From Solea solea (taxonomy: Eukaryota; Chordata; Actinopteri; Pleuronectiformes; Soleidae): 64,000 nt of DNA. The notes under the pieces were generated by a model. It did no database searches, had not been told where the DNA came from, and saw nothing but the letters and a program-made list of their open reading frames with translations. Positions 12,601 through 22,886 of the stretch are shown here, piece after piece; within the stretch, counting starts at the first letter, position 1, and each line of letters begins with the position of its first letter. Location of the stretch: NCBI RefSeq assembly GCF_958295425.1, contig NC_081150.1:4277001-4341000 (forward strand), given 5' to 3'. Made by a program: the position numbers and the translations under genes.

Positions 12601-13426
12601 GTCGGTAAAACATCTGTTACTTTGTGTTTACGGTACATGTGTAGTTTTTGAATTACTGCCAGAAATCCCTGTCTCACAGCTCCAGTGTTTCTGCTGTTCT
12701 GCACAGGGGACGGATCTGTGAACGCATCCAGTGGGTGTTGATGGATCGGTCACACGCAGCAACAGTGCAATACGCCGCAATACGCATTCAGTGGAATCCC
12801 GGGGTTAGTCCAATACACAAAAACTTTATTGGGGACACAATATTTTCGAGCAAGAGTGGATCTTTCATAGGTTAAAGTGTGATTGTACAGATTTGTGCGG
12901 TACCACCCATATTTATGTGAGCTTAATCATCCATCCATCCATCCTTTGGATTGAAGTTTTTGTGGCGTGGACTAACTGCAAACTTGACCTCCTTCTGCAA
13001 AAAAGGTGACGTGTGTATAATTTTGTCGAACATCACTTAGTGCTAGGTTGGTTTTTTTTTGCTGTTGATTTGGAGCAAAAAAGGGGAACAAAATAAAAGG
13101 TGTCCCATCTATAAAAGACTGCAGTTGCAGATATAACAATGGCTTAGAAATAATATTTCACTTAGTGGGTCAAGATGAACAAGAGAAGTCAACTTTATTA
13201 ATAAACATGGTACAAACAAGTAAAGCCACTGTTGTTGCTGTTTATCTCTGTCCATAGTTTGCCTGATGGTTTGCAGTATTTTATATTTCCTCTGTGATGT
13301 GTTGTATCTGTATTACTAAACGTTCCATGTCTTTCCTCCCACTCAGAGCTCCAGCTGTCGAACATAACCCATCTCACTCTGATCATCAATGATGGGTCTG
13401 CTGATGAACAGCAGCAGGAGGAGTAA
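646..13426 (+). CDS. tdrd6: Tudor domain-containing protein 6
   Basis: Germ-granule scaffold. Tudor domains of this family bind methylated arginines on Piwi proteins in chromatoid bodies, nuage and the Balbiani body. The giant exon (568-6640) encodes seven Tudor modules, with cores near residues 65, 290, 530, 770, 985, 1320 and 1540, each carrying the (W/F)YRA and (V/I)D(Y/F)G-type signature. Fourteen short exons follow: 6745-6815, 6902-6982, 7411-7465, 8076-8143, 8234-8279, 8365-8429, 9690-9708, 9864-9916, 10783-10837, 10919-10965, 11058-11121, 11252-11316, 12169-12223 and 13347-13426. All junctions are GT-AG and in frame, giving about 2272 residues (human about 2100). I chose ATG 646 because it has A at -3 and the following residues (MSSI..) align with fish Tdrd6; ATG 598 is an alternative. 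A 55-residue tandem repeat lies near the end of the large exon. The identification is secure; usage of individual small exons is not. Confidence 0.95.
5734..6225 (+). repeat. tdrd6: Three-copy coding tandem repeat, about 165 bp, in tdrd6
   Basis: Copies begin at 5734, 5896 and 6061. Each encodes about 54-55 acidic, charged residues starting K-E-(E/A)-A and containing QPEDQP, EELVD.HRADE and KL(I/V)CSP. Copies 2 and 3 are almost identical for their first 120 or so bases, which suggests recent duplication. The repeat lies in the linker after Tudor 7, outside any folded domain. Confidence 0.9.
9340..9530 (+). repeat. Interspersed repeat of a broadly distributed vertebrate type
   Basis: Lies in the tdrd6 intron between 8429 and 9690. 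The phrases CTCCTCTGACCTCT, GTGTGAAAATCCCAGGAG and CAGCAGTTTCTGAAATACTC match a repeat I recall from many fish and amphibian introns. I cannot assign its transposon class from sequence alone. Confidence 0.5.
10239..10402 (+). mobile_element. Partial copy of a short AT-rich MITE-like family (copy 1)
   Basis: Contains AAAGAAACCAGAAAATATTC and ends in a GATTAAT-rich stretch closing with TTGCAGCCCT. The copy at 25620-25922 shares the same order of blocks. It lies in the tdrd6 intron between 9916 and 10783. Confidence 0.6.
12251..12804. mobile_element. Non-autonomous DNA transposon with about 26-bp inverted ends
   Basis: The left end at 12251-12276 reads CCCCTGGGATTCCACTGAAT and on to GCGTAT. The reverse complement of 12779-12804 reads CCCCGGGATTCCACTGAATG and on to CGTATT. 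These are near-perfect terminal inverted repeats about 550 bp apart. No transposase is visible between them. The immediate flanks (CTT on the left, TTA on the right) do not give a clear target-site duplication, so the superfamily is unresolved. The element sits in the last tdrd6 intron. Confidence 0.65.
12930..12946 (+). repeat. (ATCC)n microsatellite
   Basis: A short run of perfect ATCC units in the last tdrd6 intron. Confidence 0.8.
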
Positions 13427-13839
13427 ATGTCTCCCGTTTGCTTCTGGTGTCAATGTTAGACTCCTAACAAAATTGCTCAATTGCAGACACTTTAGTTCAT
13501 TTAAACAGGTTTGAGTTAAGGTTTTCTTAGTTGTTTTGCTCTGTGTGTTGAAGGGCAGTGTTGAACATTTTATTTCATTGTTTCAGTTGAAAAACACAGC
13601 TGTTTGGCTAAAAGATGCTTCTATACAGAAATGGTTTGGAGTTTTTTGTCAGCGTACACGTACACGCGTTGCAGATCTGTTCTGATAAACCGCACCACAT
13701 TCTTTGTAAACAAATGTTGTGTATTGAATCTTTCTTTAAAGACTAATTTGAATGGTTGCAAAGTTATAAAGAATTTATAGATATCTTTTTTCTGTTGTGT
13801 GTTAACATGCATGCCTTAAAGACACATTTTTGTTTGTGT

Positions 13840-13845
13840 AATAAA
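13840..13845 (+). terminator. tdrd6: tdrd6 polyadenylation signal
   Basis: AATAAA lies about 415 bp after the tdrd6 stop codon and is the first canonical signal in a plausible position. Confidence 0.7.
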
Positions 13846-14847
13846 TATCAATACCATTTGTTTGAAATGAGTCATGCTTTTTATGAGTTACTACCCTCAT
13901 TATGTAGCTCCATCTTGTGATGACATGTTTGATTTGCTTATCTGCAATTTTCTAAATGTGTTATCATTTTTCACAACTCAAAGTATATTTATATTTAGTG
14001 AAACTAATGCCTTATTGACCATGATTTACCTGGGAGTTGGTCCAAAGAAATAAGGAAATACAAGAAACATTTGTATACAAACCAAATTTATTGGTTTTCT
14101 CGTATATACAAAAAATATATCGTCCAGTCGAGAGTATAACTGTAAAAGGTGGTTGCATACAGTACTGTAAGTAATAACACACTTGATGTAGCTTTGTAGT
14201 GTTTCTGTGCTTATGTTTCATTAAATCATTTGTATCTGGATGATTTATATGGATTAGCAGTATCTTGTCTAAAATTATAATTTTTTTTTTTTCCCAAATA
14301 CATCCCTATCATGTTGTCATTCAGGCCTTATCACATAATCACAGCAATCATAGAAAAAAATTTAAACTTTCAAACCATTTCTCTTGGAAGTAGATGTTAA
14401 TAGTGAAGATTTCATGTAGTGGGAAAAAATAATGCACACTGACTGAGAAACAAAACTAAAAATGAAAAAAATAAGTCTTGCACCCTCTTGGTCCATGTGC
14501 TAAATGTGTGCATGTGAAGCAAGAGTGTTCAAGTCTCTGTGTTTTCCGTTTTTAAAAGTGAATATTTCACCAACAGTGAAAAGAAGAGCTGATTGTATTA
14601 TACATTCAGGCCATGTGAAACAAACACTATAGAGTATTTTAGCTGCTGATGAGGTAGAGGCTGGTGTTCCTCTTCATTACTACACCCAAACGTTACCTTT
14701 TCTGTCCATTACCAAAAATAGCATGTGTGAAATGGCAGGAAGCCTTGACATTTTGGGAACGCTCCACACGTACACACAGTGAGGTGGTTCAGTCCTCGGG
14801 CCTGGTAGTCCCACGTTTTCCTGCAGTGCATGAGGCTCAGTGGCAGT
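13846..14847. other. Convergent 3' region between tdrd6 and pla2g7
   Basis: Tail-to-tail spacer. The part above about 14070 is probably pla2g7 3' UTR on the minus strand, because a minus-strand AATAAA sits at 14087-14092. I see no other gene. Confidence 0.6.
14087..14092 (-). terminator. pla2g7: Candidate pla2g7 polyadenylation signal
   Basis: TTTATT on the plus strand is AATAAA on the minus strand. It lies about 755 bp beyond the pla2g7 stop, in the direction of transcription. Confidence 0.5.
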
Positions 14848-17800
14848 TCAGATGGAAGAGTGAAGCATGGTAACATTTGTTCCTGGAATGAGGTTGTCGT
14901 CCTCGCCGTTGATCAGAGGGTCCCACTGATTAAAGCTCTTGTCTAAACCTGCAAAGTTCACAATGGTTGTGAGGATTATTCAGAATTCCAGCAATGTACA
15001 GGGATTAAAAATCTAAATGTCTCCTTTTAAAGGTCCAATGTGGAATAATGAGGAGGGTTTATGGGCAGAAACTGAATATACTGCACGTGAAGTGTGATAT
15101 TATTTTTATGGGTGGCTAACAAGTCGCCTTCCACTAATTCAATGTTCTTAAATAGGAGTCATATTTCAGATCAGCGCCCATGTGTGCTTGTTAAGAATAA
15201 TCTAATATGACAGCTGTCTGTGTCGGCTGTAAACATTGCTGTTCCCAGTCACAGTAGAAGCAGGGACAATGATTTTCACATTTTTTCCATTACCAGTGTT
15301 TTATTGCTTTTTAGAATTGCAGCTGAATTGCATGTCTTCCAAACCTCAGTATTATAATAATGTGAAGAAACTCATGTTGACAAAAAGAAATGGCAATTAC
15401 ATAGCACTCACAGCTACACAGGATACACAACTAAGTACTTTGTTTATTAATTTTACATTCATTAATCTACATATTGTGTTATTACAGGGCTCCAGACTAA
15501 CTTTTTGCATTGGTTGCACAGTGCGCCTGACTTTTTTATTTTTTTAGGTGCACCAGCAAAAAATTTGCACCCACATTTTTCATTGCTTTGCCTTTAACGC
15601 CATAAGGTCACCTCTCTCCATAACTTTCATATAATGAGAATGATTTTTAAACAAGAATAAGGTGTAGAGAAATGTTTGTCTTTATTTGAAGCACAATTAT
15701 ATATATGAAAAGAAAAATAAAGTGTTTAAAGTGCAATGTAGTATGCAACATTACATTTGATGATCATTTCAGACTCATCAGAGGACCTGAGTATTACTAC
15801 CTGCCGCTGAAATGCAGCTGGGAGAGGGGACACTTCTTCTACACACTCGTCACTGCATATAGTGTGTTTTTTAAAGTTTAAACTATTAGACTATTATTAT
15901 CAACTATTAGAGTTCTCAGCGGGTCCCGTCGGTTTTGTTGACCTGACCGACCCCACATGCTGAAATATTCTGCAAGGATCATGAACTTGTTGTTCTTACC
16001 AAGATGGCGCTGCAGAAAGGCTAGTGTTGCTCTGTTGGAGAGGTTGATGGCGATCTCCGGGTCGATCTCACCCTTGAGCTTCATCAGTTTACCAATCCAG
16101 TTCCCCGTCAGGAAGGTGAAGTCTGGGAAACTCTGGTGGACTGTTCCTCTAGGAAAACGTGCATTTAAAGGAAAACATGAACATTCATTCAGAGAGAAGA
16201 ACAAGAATCACTGCGCTGTCTGACATCAGTTCTGACCATCGTACCTGATGGTGATCATTTTCCTCTGGATGACGGCCGAGTCGAGCTTCTTCATGCGGCT
16301 GATGTTCCCCGCCCACTGGAACTTCTCAGAGTTGATGAAGAAGATGGGCTGCTTCACGCGAGGAAAGATCTCTTCGTCTAATGGAAACATCCAAGCGTCC
16401 AGCGCTACACCACACCTGAATCAACAGAGAGACACAGTTTAATCCTAACATTATTTCACTATCCATATCTAGGATTAGTTATTTTGTACTGACTAAGGCT
16501 GCAAAAGGTAATCTATTATTCATTAATTTCTAAATGAAACTATTTGTGTTGAATTCAATTTCTTAAATGTTATTTTCTTGTTCCCTAGCTCACCCTCATG
16601 TGGAGGATAAAGTGGTAGAAGAAGGATGGATGGATGGATGTTTCCTTGCTCCTCTATGATGGTAAACTGAATATTTTTGGTTTGTAGACTTGTTGACACG
16701 TAACAACGTCATCATTTTAAGGGTTTGGAAATAGCAGCTCAACATTTTACACCATTTTCTGCATTTTATGAACCAACCACCTCATCAATTAACTGAGAAA
16801 CAATCAACAAATTAACTATGAAAGTAATCGTTAGTTGCAGCCATATTACTGATTAAAAACAGTTTTTGTATGCCTACTTAAAAAAAAAAGAAATTCAAAT
16901 TAAATGAAAACAAGTTAATGTTCTTAAACATGACATGTAGTTTTCTTTTTGTGAACATTCATCTTAAATGTTTTCTGGCTAATACAGAGTTTGTAACTGT
17001 ACATTTATGTTCATATTGTTTATAGCATATCCCTGCTTGTCGGGGATGAGGTGAAATTCAACCTACTTGAATTTAACCTCTTTACAAAGAGCTTCAATCA
17101 TTGTCGCGCCCCCAAAGGAATGTCCCATCGCTGCTATCCTGCACAGATCCATGGAGTTCTGTCAGTGGAGGAGAGGATAATAGTGAGTGATTAGTACGGT
17201 GTTAATCTTGCATCTCGGCCTGAGTTAAAGGAGAACGTCTTTCCACGCTTTGTGAAAGTGTCACCTCTTAATTCTAGGTGTTTTTTTTAGAGGAATGTGA
17301 AACACAAAAGCCGGAGAGCTGAAACAAGCTGAAAGGGGGCGTATCGCCACCCCGTGCAGCGGAGGCAAAACCCACTACATTGAATAAATGTAGCTCTCCC
17401 AGATAAAGTTCATGAAACGTTTACCTCTAGCGACGTCCAGTCAAACCGTGTTTGCAGGGCGTTTTGTACTTGGATCCCTGAATTGATTTCAATGAGTTTG
17501 TCCAGAGCCAGAATGCATTCGTTTGCTCTCTGTTTCACCTGGAGGGACGAGAACAAGTCACCCAAGTTCAGAGGAAAAGGAAACAAGAGCAAACTGAAGA
17601 CTGACACACACACTGTTAAAGGTCATGTTTAAAAAAAAAACCTCAAACATATTTAAAGAAGGATGTGGTTTAAATTGAACAAGAGTCACACTGTGAATCT
17701 TTACTGCGTGTAAAGGTCAGATGTTGTGTAATCCACCTGATGTTATTCCTTAAACCTCACAACATGACTAAGGAATCATTTTACCACCTTCAACTTTGAC

Positions 17801-19294
17801 ACAGTGACTCTGATATCGTGGCAGTTTTCTCTTCCACAGCAGACCGCTCACCTGTTTATTTCTCAGAGGGAACTCCATCTCTCCCTGCTGCAGAACTCTA
17901 TAGTACATCCACTCCTGCACCAAGTCTTGGGCTGAGGCTGACGTACAAGGCACATTTTCATTCGTCCTCTCCGACTCGGACTTCTCTTGAAAATAAAAAG
18001 TGGCCGACGCTGACTGGTCTCTGCAGAGTGACATATTTTTAGATGGAACAAAGGTTAAAGTGGCTTTTAAAGAACATTTGGAGGACAAAACTGACTAGAA
18101 TAGATTGGAAGTTAAATAGAAGGATAATGAATCAAAAGGGTTAAATGAAAGAAGAAGAAGAAAATTGTAGTTCAAACTCAGTCTTTTGAAACCTGAAGTT
18201 TTTGATCATAATGTAGACAAAATGATAAGCGCAGAAAATAATCAGCAGATGATAAAGACAGTCGTTAAATGCAGCTGTAGATAAGAAAATAACTCTATAA
18301 GAGAAAATATTTCTTTCTTTTTTAAACAATAGGCCTACACAACACCTAGGTTAAAGTAAACAATTTTATGTCAGCAATCCAAAGAAGAAGTGGTTATTCT
18401 TGTTCCTTTTTTAACGTCTGACACAAACTAATGACCACAGACACTGAGCAGTTTAGTCGTCAACTTTGTTCAGCTTTTGTTAAAATGGGTAACAAGTGCT
18501 GCTTTTGAAGAACCACAGAGTGAACAACCTCTGACCGTCACGTCACAGTTAAAAAACCAGGTCACCACCACCCCCACTACCCACGTGGCTTTTTCTGTGG
18601 CTTTAACTCACTGAAATACCACCTCAATCAACGCGAGTGACAAACTAACTGCAGCCATTATGCTTGTCTCCATATGATGCCCTTGTCTCTATACAGAAAA
18701 GAAATGTGATGACCTGGTTCGTACCATTGTCTGAACACCCTTTCCACTCCACACATAAACAGACAGAGGAGACTGACTGACTGCCTGCTTTGCCAACATT
18801 CAAGCAGTTTCCTTTTTTTCAGTGTATATATACATATATATACATATATATATATACAAATAAAATAGGAATGAATATAGTTTATGAAGATTGTACATAA
18901 ATCATCCTCTTCCTTTGATTGAAGCACTGACGGGGGCTGACTGGCTGTGAATGCTTTTCTAAGTTTGAAAAAGCATTCACAGTTAAATGAATAGTTAAAT
19001 CTATAACTAAAAGTCAAGCTTTAGTTATAGATTTAAAGATATATGTTTTTATTACTGCAACATATCAAAACACTTTTTTTTTTTTAATCTGTATTTCTAT
19101 TTAAGATAAAGGACTGTTTGATTTAGGCTGTCTTTTAATGACATCATCAGCTTTAACGTCTATGCTATAACCCAAAAAAGGGGTAACCACCCTATGGAAA
19201 CATTTATGTGAGGAAGGAAATATTCTGTACTACTAGTTAAACAGTTTGCTGTCTTCCGTATCGTCTATTTTATTGTGTGTATTTTGTGGATTGC

Positions 19295-19334
<40 letters not shown>

Positions 19335-21320
19335 AACAATCCTTGCTGTTTGCACCATGTTCTGCCAAAGAAGCCCTCCCTGTGCGACACCAATGCACAG
19401 ATGAACCAAAGGAGACAAGACAACAGTTCCCATGATCCCACGCTGCTTCCCAACGTCATCATACTTGGAGTTTTGTTATTGTTTTTATTAAAGACCCCCT
19501 AGTGGCAGAAATTAAGAATAAAACCTGACATTGTATATCCTAAATTGTTGCCTTTGTGATTTCATAATTGCATATTTTGATTTCGATTTGAAAACTATTA
19601 GCTGAAAGTGCATTTAATTTTTTACCTGTGTTCAACAGACGCCACGATGAAACCCTGAGAGGCCAGTTCTGCACATATAGCTGAATACAGAGTCCTGATG
19701 AAAGACCAAGGACACGTCAGTCATAGAAGGAGACAGGTGAGCTTCCCTGAGCAAATACTGTAGCTGTATCATGAATATAACGTGTACCTGAAGGCTCCCA
19801 GGCCATGGGAGAAGATAACTACAGGACATTTTTCATTTGATTTGAAGGGAGCATCCAAGTAAGCTGGGATCTTAAAGGATCCTGGAAATAGGTAAAACAT
19901 GAGCTTCATAAATCACAATAGTATCAAGCAAAAACAGCATTTAGATGGATGGGACTGAGGAGAGGAGTGGGAACATGGCGGACAGGGTCGTGTAGTTTTG
20001 TAATTCCAGAATTATGGCAGTACCAGCAGTACTAATTAACCCTCATGACGAACAAAAAACACAAAAATGTTCTATTGTTAAAGAAATTAAGGGAATCCAG
20101 TCTGCTTGGAGATTATCTGCAGGATTAAAACAGGTTAAACCTGAAACTGCCGTTCTTGCCTTAACCTGATCACTGTATTTGTTGTTATAACTGATGGTGA
20201 CAGAAACACCAACCATTTTTATACTGGTCCCAGAGAAGCCTTGCTTTCACTTTGTTTTGCTCTGTTATTACTGTTCAGTGAATTCAATTTCTCACAAATG
20301 TACAAAAGCATGTCTGAACAGGCCACACTTGTATAAAATATAAATTACCAAAGAGGTAGTTGAAAATGCCTTCACTGAGAGTTCTGTTGATTTTCATGAA
20401 GTCTGCCAGGCCGTTAAAATACTCCCTGCATGGGATCCAGTCGGGTTTGTCTGCTTCCTTGGTCTCTTGACAAGGATAGTAGAGGCGGAAGAAGCTGCCC
20501 TGTGGGCGAAACACAAAACGGAAGATCACACAATTAGGCGACTATTTATTGTGATGTGAAAAGTGTGAATATTATACACTCTTTCTCTGTCATTCTGAAC
20601 TTTAAAACTTTGTTGACCAGTTAAATGTAAAATTATTTATATATTTGGCAGAAATTAAAGTTATATTATTATTATTATTATATATATTAGTAAAATAATA
20701 AGACTGAATTTGTATGTGAATAATTGTTGTAGACTGAACAGTTCTACAGCAGCAACATTAGCTGTAATTATTGACATCATGAGTTCAGGTCCATTTAAAA
20801 TTCACAGGTAATCATTAGTCAATGAGTCAGCATTTCAAACTATTGTTCTGCAGTTTGCTTTAAAAATCATCTACTATTTTTTAGTCATATTGTTAGCCAA
20901 AGTATTATATATTTGTTATGATTTAAAATGAATGGAGCATTTATCAGACTTGGCAGATCACACACACATTAAAGGCAACAGCGTGAGAACATTTTACTAA
21001 GTACATTTTCTATGCTACTCTTTAAGATAACTGGACGCAGATGTAAACACGACACAACCAACAACCAGAAGTGTGTCCAGCTTCCACAGGTTATAACCTT
21101 CATGAAATGTGATCACATTTGCTGATTTATCCCCTTCTCATAATTCTCATAATATGACTAATGTTTTCATATTATATATGAGTAGATAAAAGATAATAGA
21201 GTGCATGCGTGCTTCAACATCTACCTTGGTGGTGTGGTCCATCATGAAATCAGTGCATCCCACATGGTTGGGGCCCTTGGCAGGAGGGATCCCGAGGTGA
21301 TTACTGCAAGTGTTCCCCAT
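14848..21320 (-). CDS. pla2g7: Platelet-activating factor acetylhydrolase (group VII phospholipase A2)
   Basis: Serine hydrolase that removes short or oxidised sn-2 acyl chains from PAF-type phospholipids. Exons in transcription order: 21320-21225, 20499-20349, 19881-19788, 19694-19626, 18020-17852, 17538-17425, 17158-17067, 16415-16245, 16148-16000 and 14948-14848. All are in frame and give 401 residues. The catalytic triad is Ser245 (GHSFGG), Asp268 (ALDAW) and His323 (TVHQS). Its spacing of 23 and 55 residues equals that of human PLA2G7 (Ser273, Asp296, His351). The C terminus (LIPGTN) also resembles PLA2G7. Human PLA2G7 is secreted and about 441 residues long. This protein instead starts MGNTCS with no hydrophobic leader, which is more like intracellular PAFAH2. 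The adjacent tdrd6 supports the pla2g7 name. An untranslated start to the first coding exon extends to 21352, and further 5' UTR exons are likely near 22108-22350. Confidence 0.93.
15026..15235 (+). repeat. Diverged end of an interspersed repeat (AAAGGTCCA family)
   Basis: Starts TTTAAAGGTCCAATGTGGAA and continues with GAGGAGGGTTTATGGGCAGA. The sequence near 49060-49105, in the opposite orientation, shares these blocks. It lies in the last pla2g7 intron. Confidence 0.4.
16586..16641 (+). mobile_element. 3' tail of a tRNA-derived SINE (fragment 1)
   Basis: Contains CACCCTCATGTGGAGGATAA, then AGTGGTAGAAGAAGGATGGA with a short ATGG repeat. The same tail occurs at 23788-23893. The fragment lies in a pla2g7 intron. 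Confidence 0.55.
16649..16843 (-). mobile_element. MITE-like family, copy 2 (reverse orientation)
   Basis: The right edge reads AATCGTTAGTTGCAGCC, the complement of the usual GGCTGCAACTAACGATT start. Inside are the TAAACTGAATATTTTTGG block and a region corresponding to the AAAATG(G/T)T block of the other copies. Confidence 0.55.
18823..18857 (+). repeat. (TA)n-rich microsatellite
   Basis: Alternating TATATACA units in a pla2g7 intron. Confidence 0.8.
19295..19332 (+). repeat. (ATT)n microsatellite
   Basis: About 12 perfect ATT units in a pla2g7 intron. Open frames of poly-Asn or poly-Ile here are artefacts of this run. Confidence 0.9.
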
Positions 21321-22886
21321 TGTGAAGAAACTCAGAGCACACCCTCTCTGCTCTGTCAGACAAACAGCAAACTACTAGTAGTTAATAAGTACTTGAAAGG
21401 ACGGCAGTAACGATGATGATGTAAGAAGGACAATAGTCCATAAATGTCAGAAAACTTCAGATTCATTTTTAGTCCCAAAAGAGTATGAATCAATGAATTC
21501 TGGATTCAACCACTTTATAAACAGAAAATCGAGGAATAAGCTTGAGAGCAATTAAACACAGATTTATTATAAAAACAAACGTTTTGATTTAAGCCTCTTC
21601 AATATGAATATGTTATGCTATATCTTTGGTTATCTTTGGTCTATGGAGCATACAAAAACAACTAAACAATTAATCAAGAAAACAAGCAACTGTAATGACT
21701 AATGATGACACAATCACACTTATCCTAACTAACTACCAGCAGATTATAGATACAACTCCCAATTTAAAGCATATCACTGAACCAACAACAATTATGAATA
21801 CCTTACATTTAATGTGTGTTACATCAGTGACATGTTATCTATTCTGTCATCTTCAGCTGTGACAAGTTTCTCTGTTGTTCACGTCACCTTCGTATTGTGT
21901 AATTGAGTTAAATTAACGAACACGAAATTAAATGACTTAGGTGTAATTGTGTGTCATAGCCTCTGACTACACTTGGGTGTTTGACCAGGTTTAGAACATC
22001 ATTTAACAGCCATAGAGACCCTGACAGCTATGTTGCTAACCATAGCTGGAGTAGAAATACTCGTATTTGCGCTGTGAATATAATAAAAGTGTGGTTTCAG
22101 TCCATACCTGTCCTTGTCCACTTGTAAATCCCTTTGATTAATAACTGGACAAATCCTCCATGAGAGAACATCGACTTCTGGCGAGCTAACCAACTGTCCT
22201 CTAGTTAGCTCACTAGCCACACAGACGCTAATAAAAGTTTTTAAACAATAATCAAAGTCCTACCGGAGAAAAGGCAAAAGCACGTTTGCGCCCAGTGGTA
22301 ATACATTAGTTTCGCAACATTATCACGGAAGCGGCTTGACTTAATCTCGATACGTGAGCCGGTATGAATCACTTGGGAGTGGTTTGACTGTTTAACTGTC
22401 ACTGTTGTTAGCTATTAGCATAGGAGGAGGCTAACTGAGGGTACCGCTCTTTAGAAAACCTCCTCCATGTTTAACTTTACTCGTGTTCTTGCAACACATG
22501 TTCCTCACACGTTTATGCCAAGACATTGAGGGATATTATGAGGAACGCTGCAGGAATTTCAGTTTCTGGAACAACTGACAGCCCCGCACGTGCATTTGTT
22601 GACAAAAATGATCGACATTTTAACCGACATTTAGTTATTTGATCATTCATTCATTCATTCATTTATAGAAACCTGCTGTTTTCCAGGGCAGATATTCACA
22701 GGATAAATATGTGCTCTTTTACCCCATTATTCTGTCTGTGTATGTTTGGTAACAGTGACATTACACTCCTCGTCTCTAGGAGGCAGTAGAGAGTGTCAAA
22801 CACCGGAAAAACAAAGCGAGCGTGTGGAAGGAAGGATGCGGTGTATGCATAGCCGACTATCTATCAGCTAATATTTGTGTGCAAAA
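21321..22886. promoter_or_regulatory. Divergent pla2g7/ints9 upstream region
   Basis: The two coding starts lie 1.57 kb apart on opposite strands. On the minus strand there are donor-like sites after 22264 (CTCCG|GTAGGA) and after 22108 (GGACAG|GTATGG), and an acceptor before 21352. These suggest alternative pla2g7 5' UTR exons. ints9 starts at 22887, so the transcription starts may be within about 0.5 kb. No TATA box is evident; an ATTC repeat lies at 22642-22664. Confidence 0.5.
22642..22664 (+). repeat. (ATTC)n microsatellite
   Basis: A short perfect tetranucleotide run in the divergent promoter region. Confidence 0.8.

Larger units (their letters stand above)
6745..13426 (+). other. tdrd6: Micro-exon array encoding the tdrd6 C-terminal tail
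   Basis: Fourteen exons of 19-81 nt span 6.7 kb. After the first two, they fall into six consecutive pairs: 7411/8076, 8234/8365, 9690/9864, 10783/10919, 11058/11252 and 12169/13347. The first exon of each pair runs from phase 0 to phase 1 and the second returns to phase 0, so any whole pair can be skipped or added without a frameshift. The junction codon always starts with G and usually encodes Asp or Glu. The encoded tail (about 275 residues) is acidic, Ser/Thr-rich and probably disordered. Confidence 0.8.

Noticed and set aside
19233..19502. Poly-Asn and poly-Ile frames
   Set aside because: Products of the ATT microsatellite at 19295-19332.
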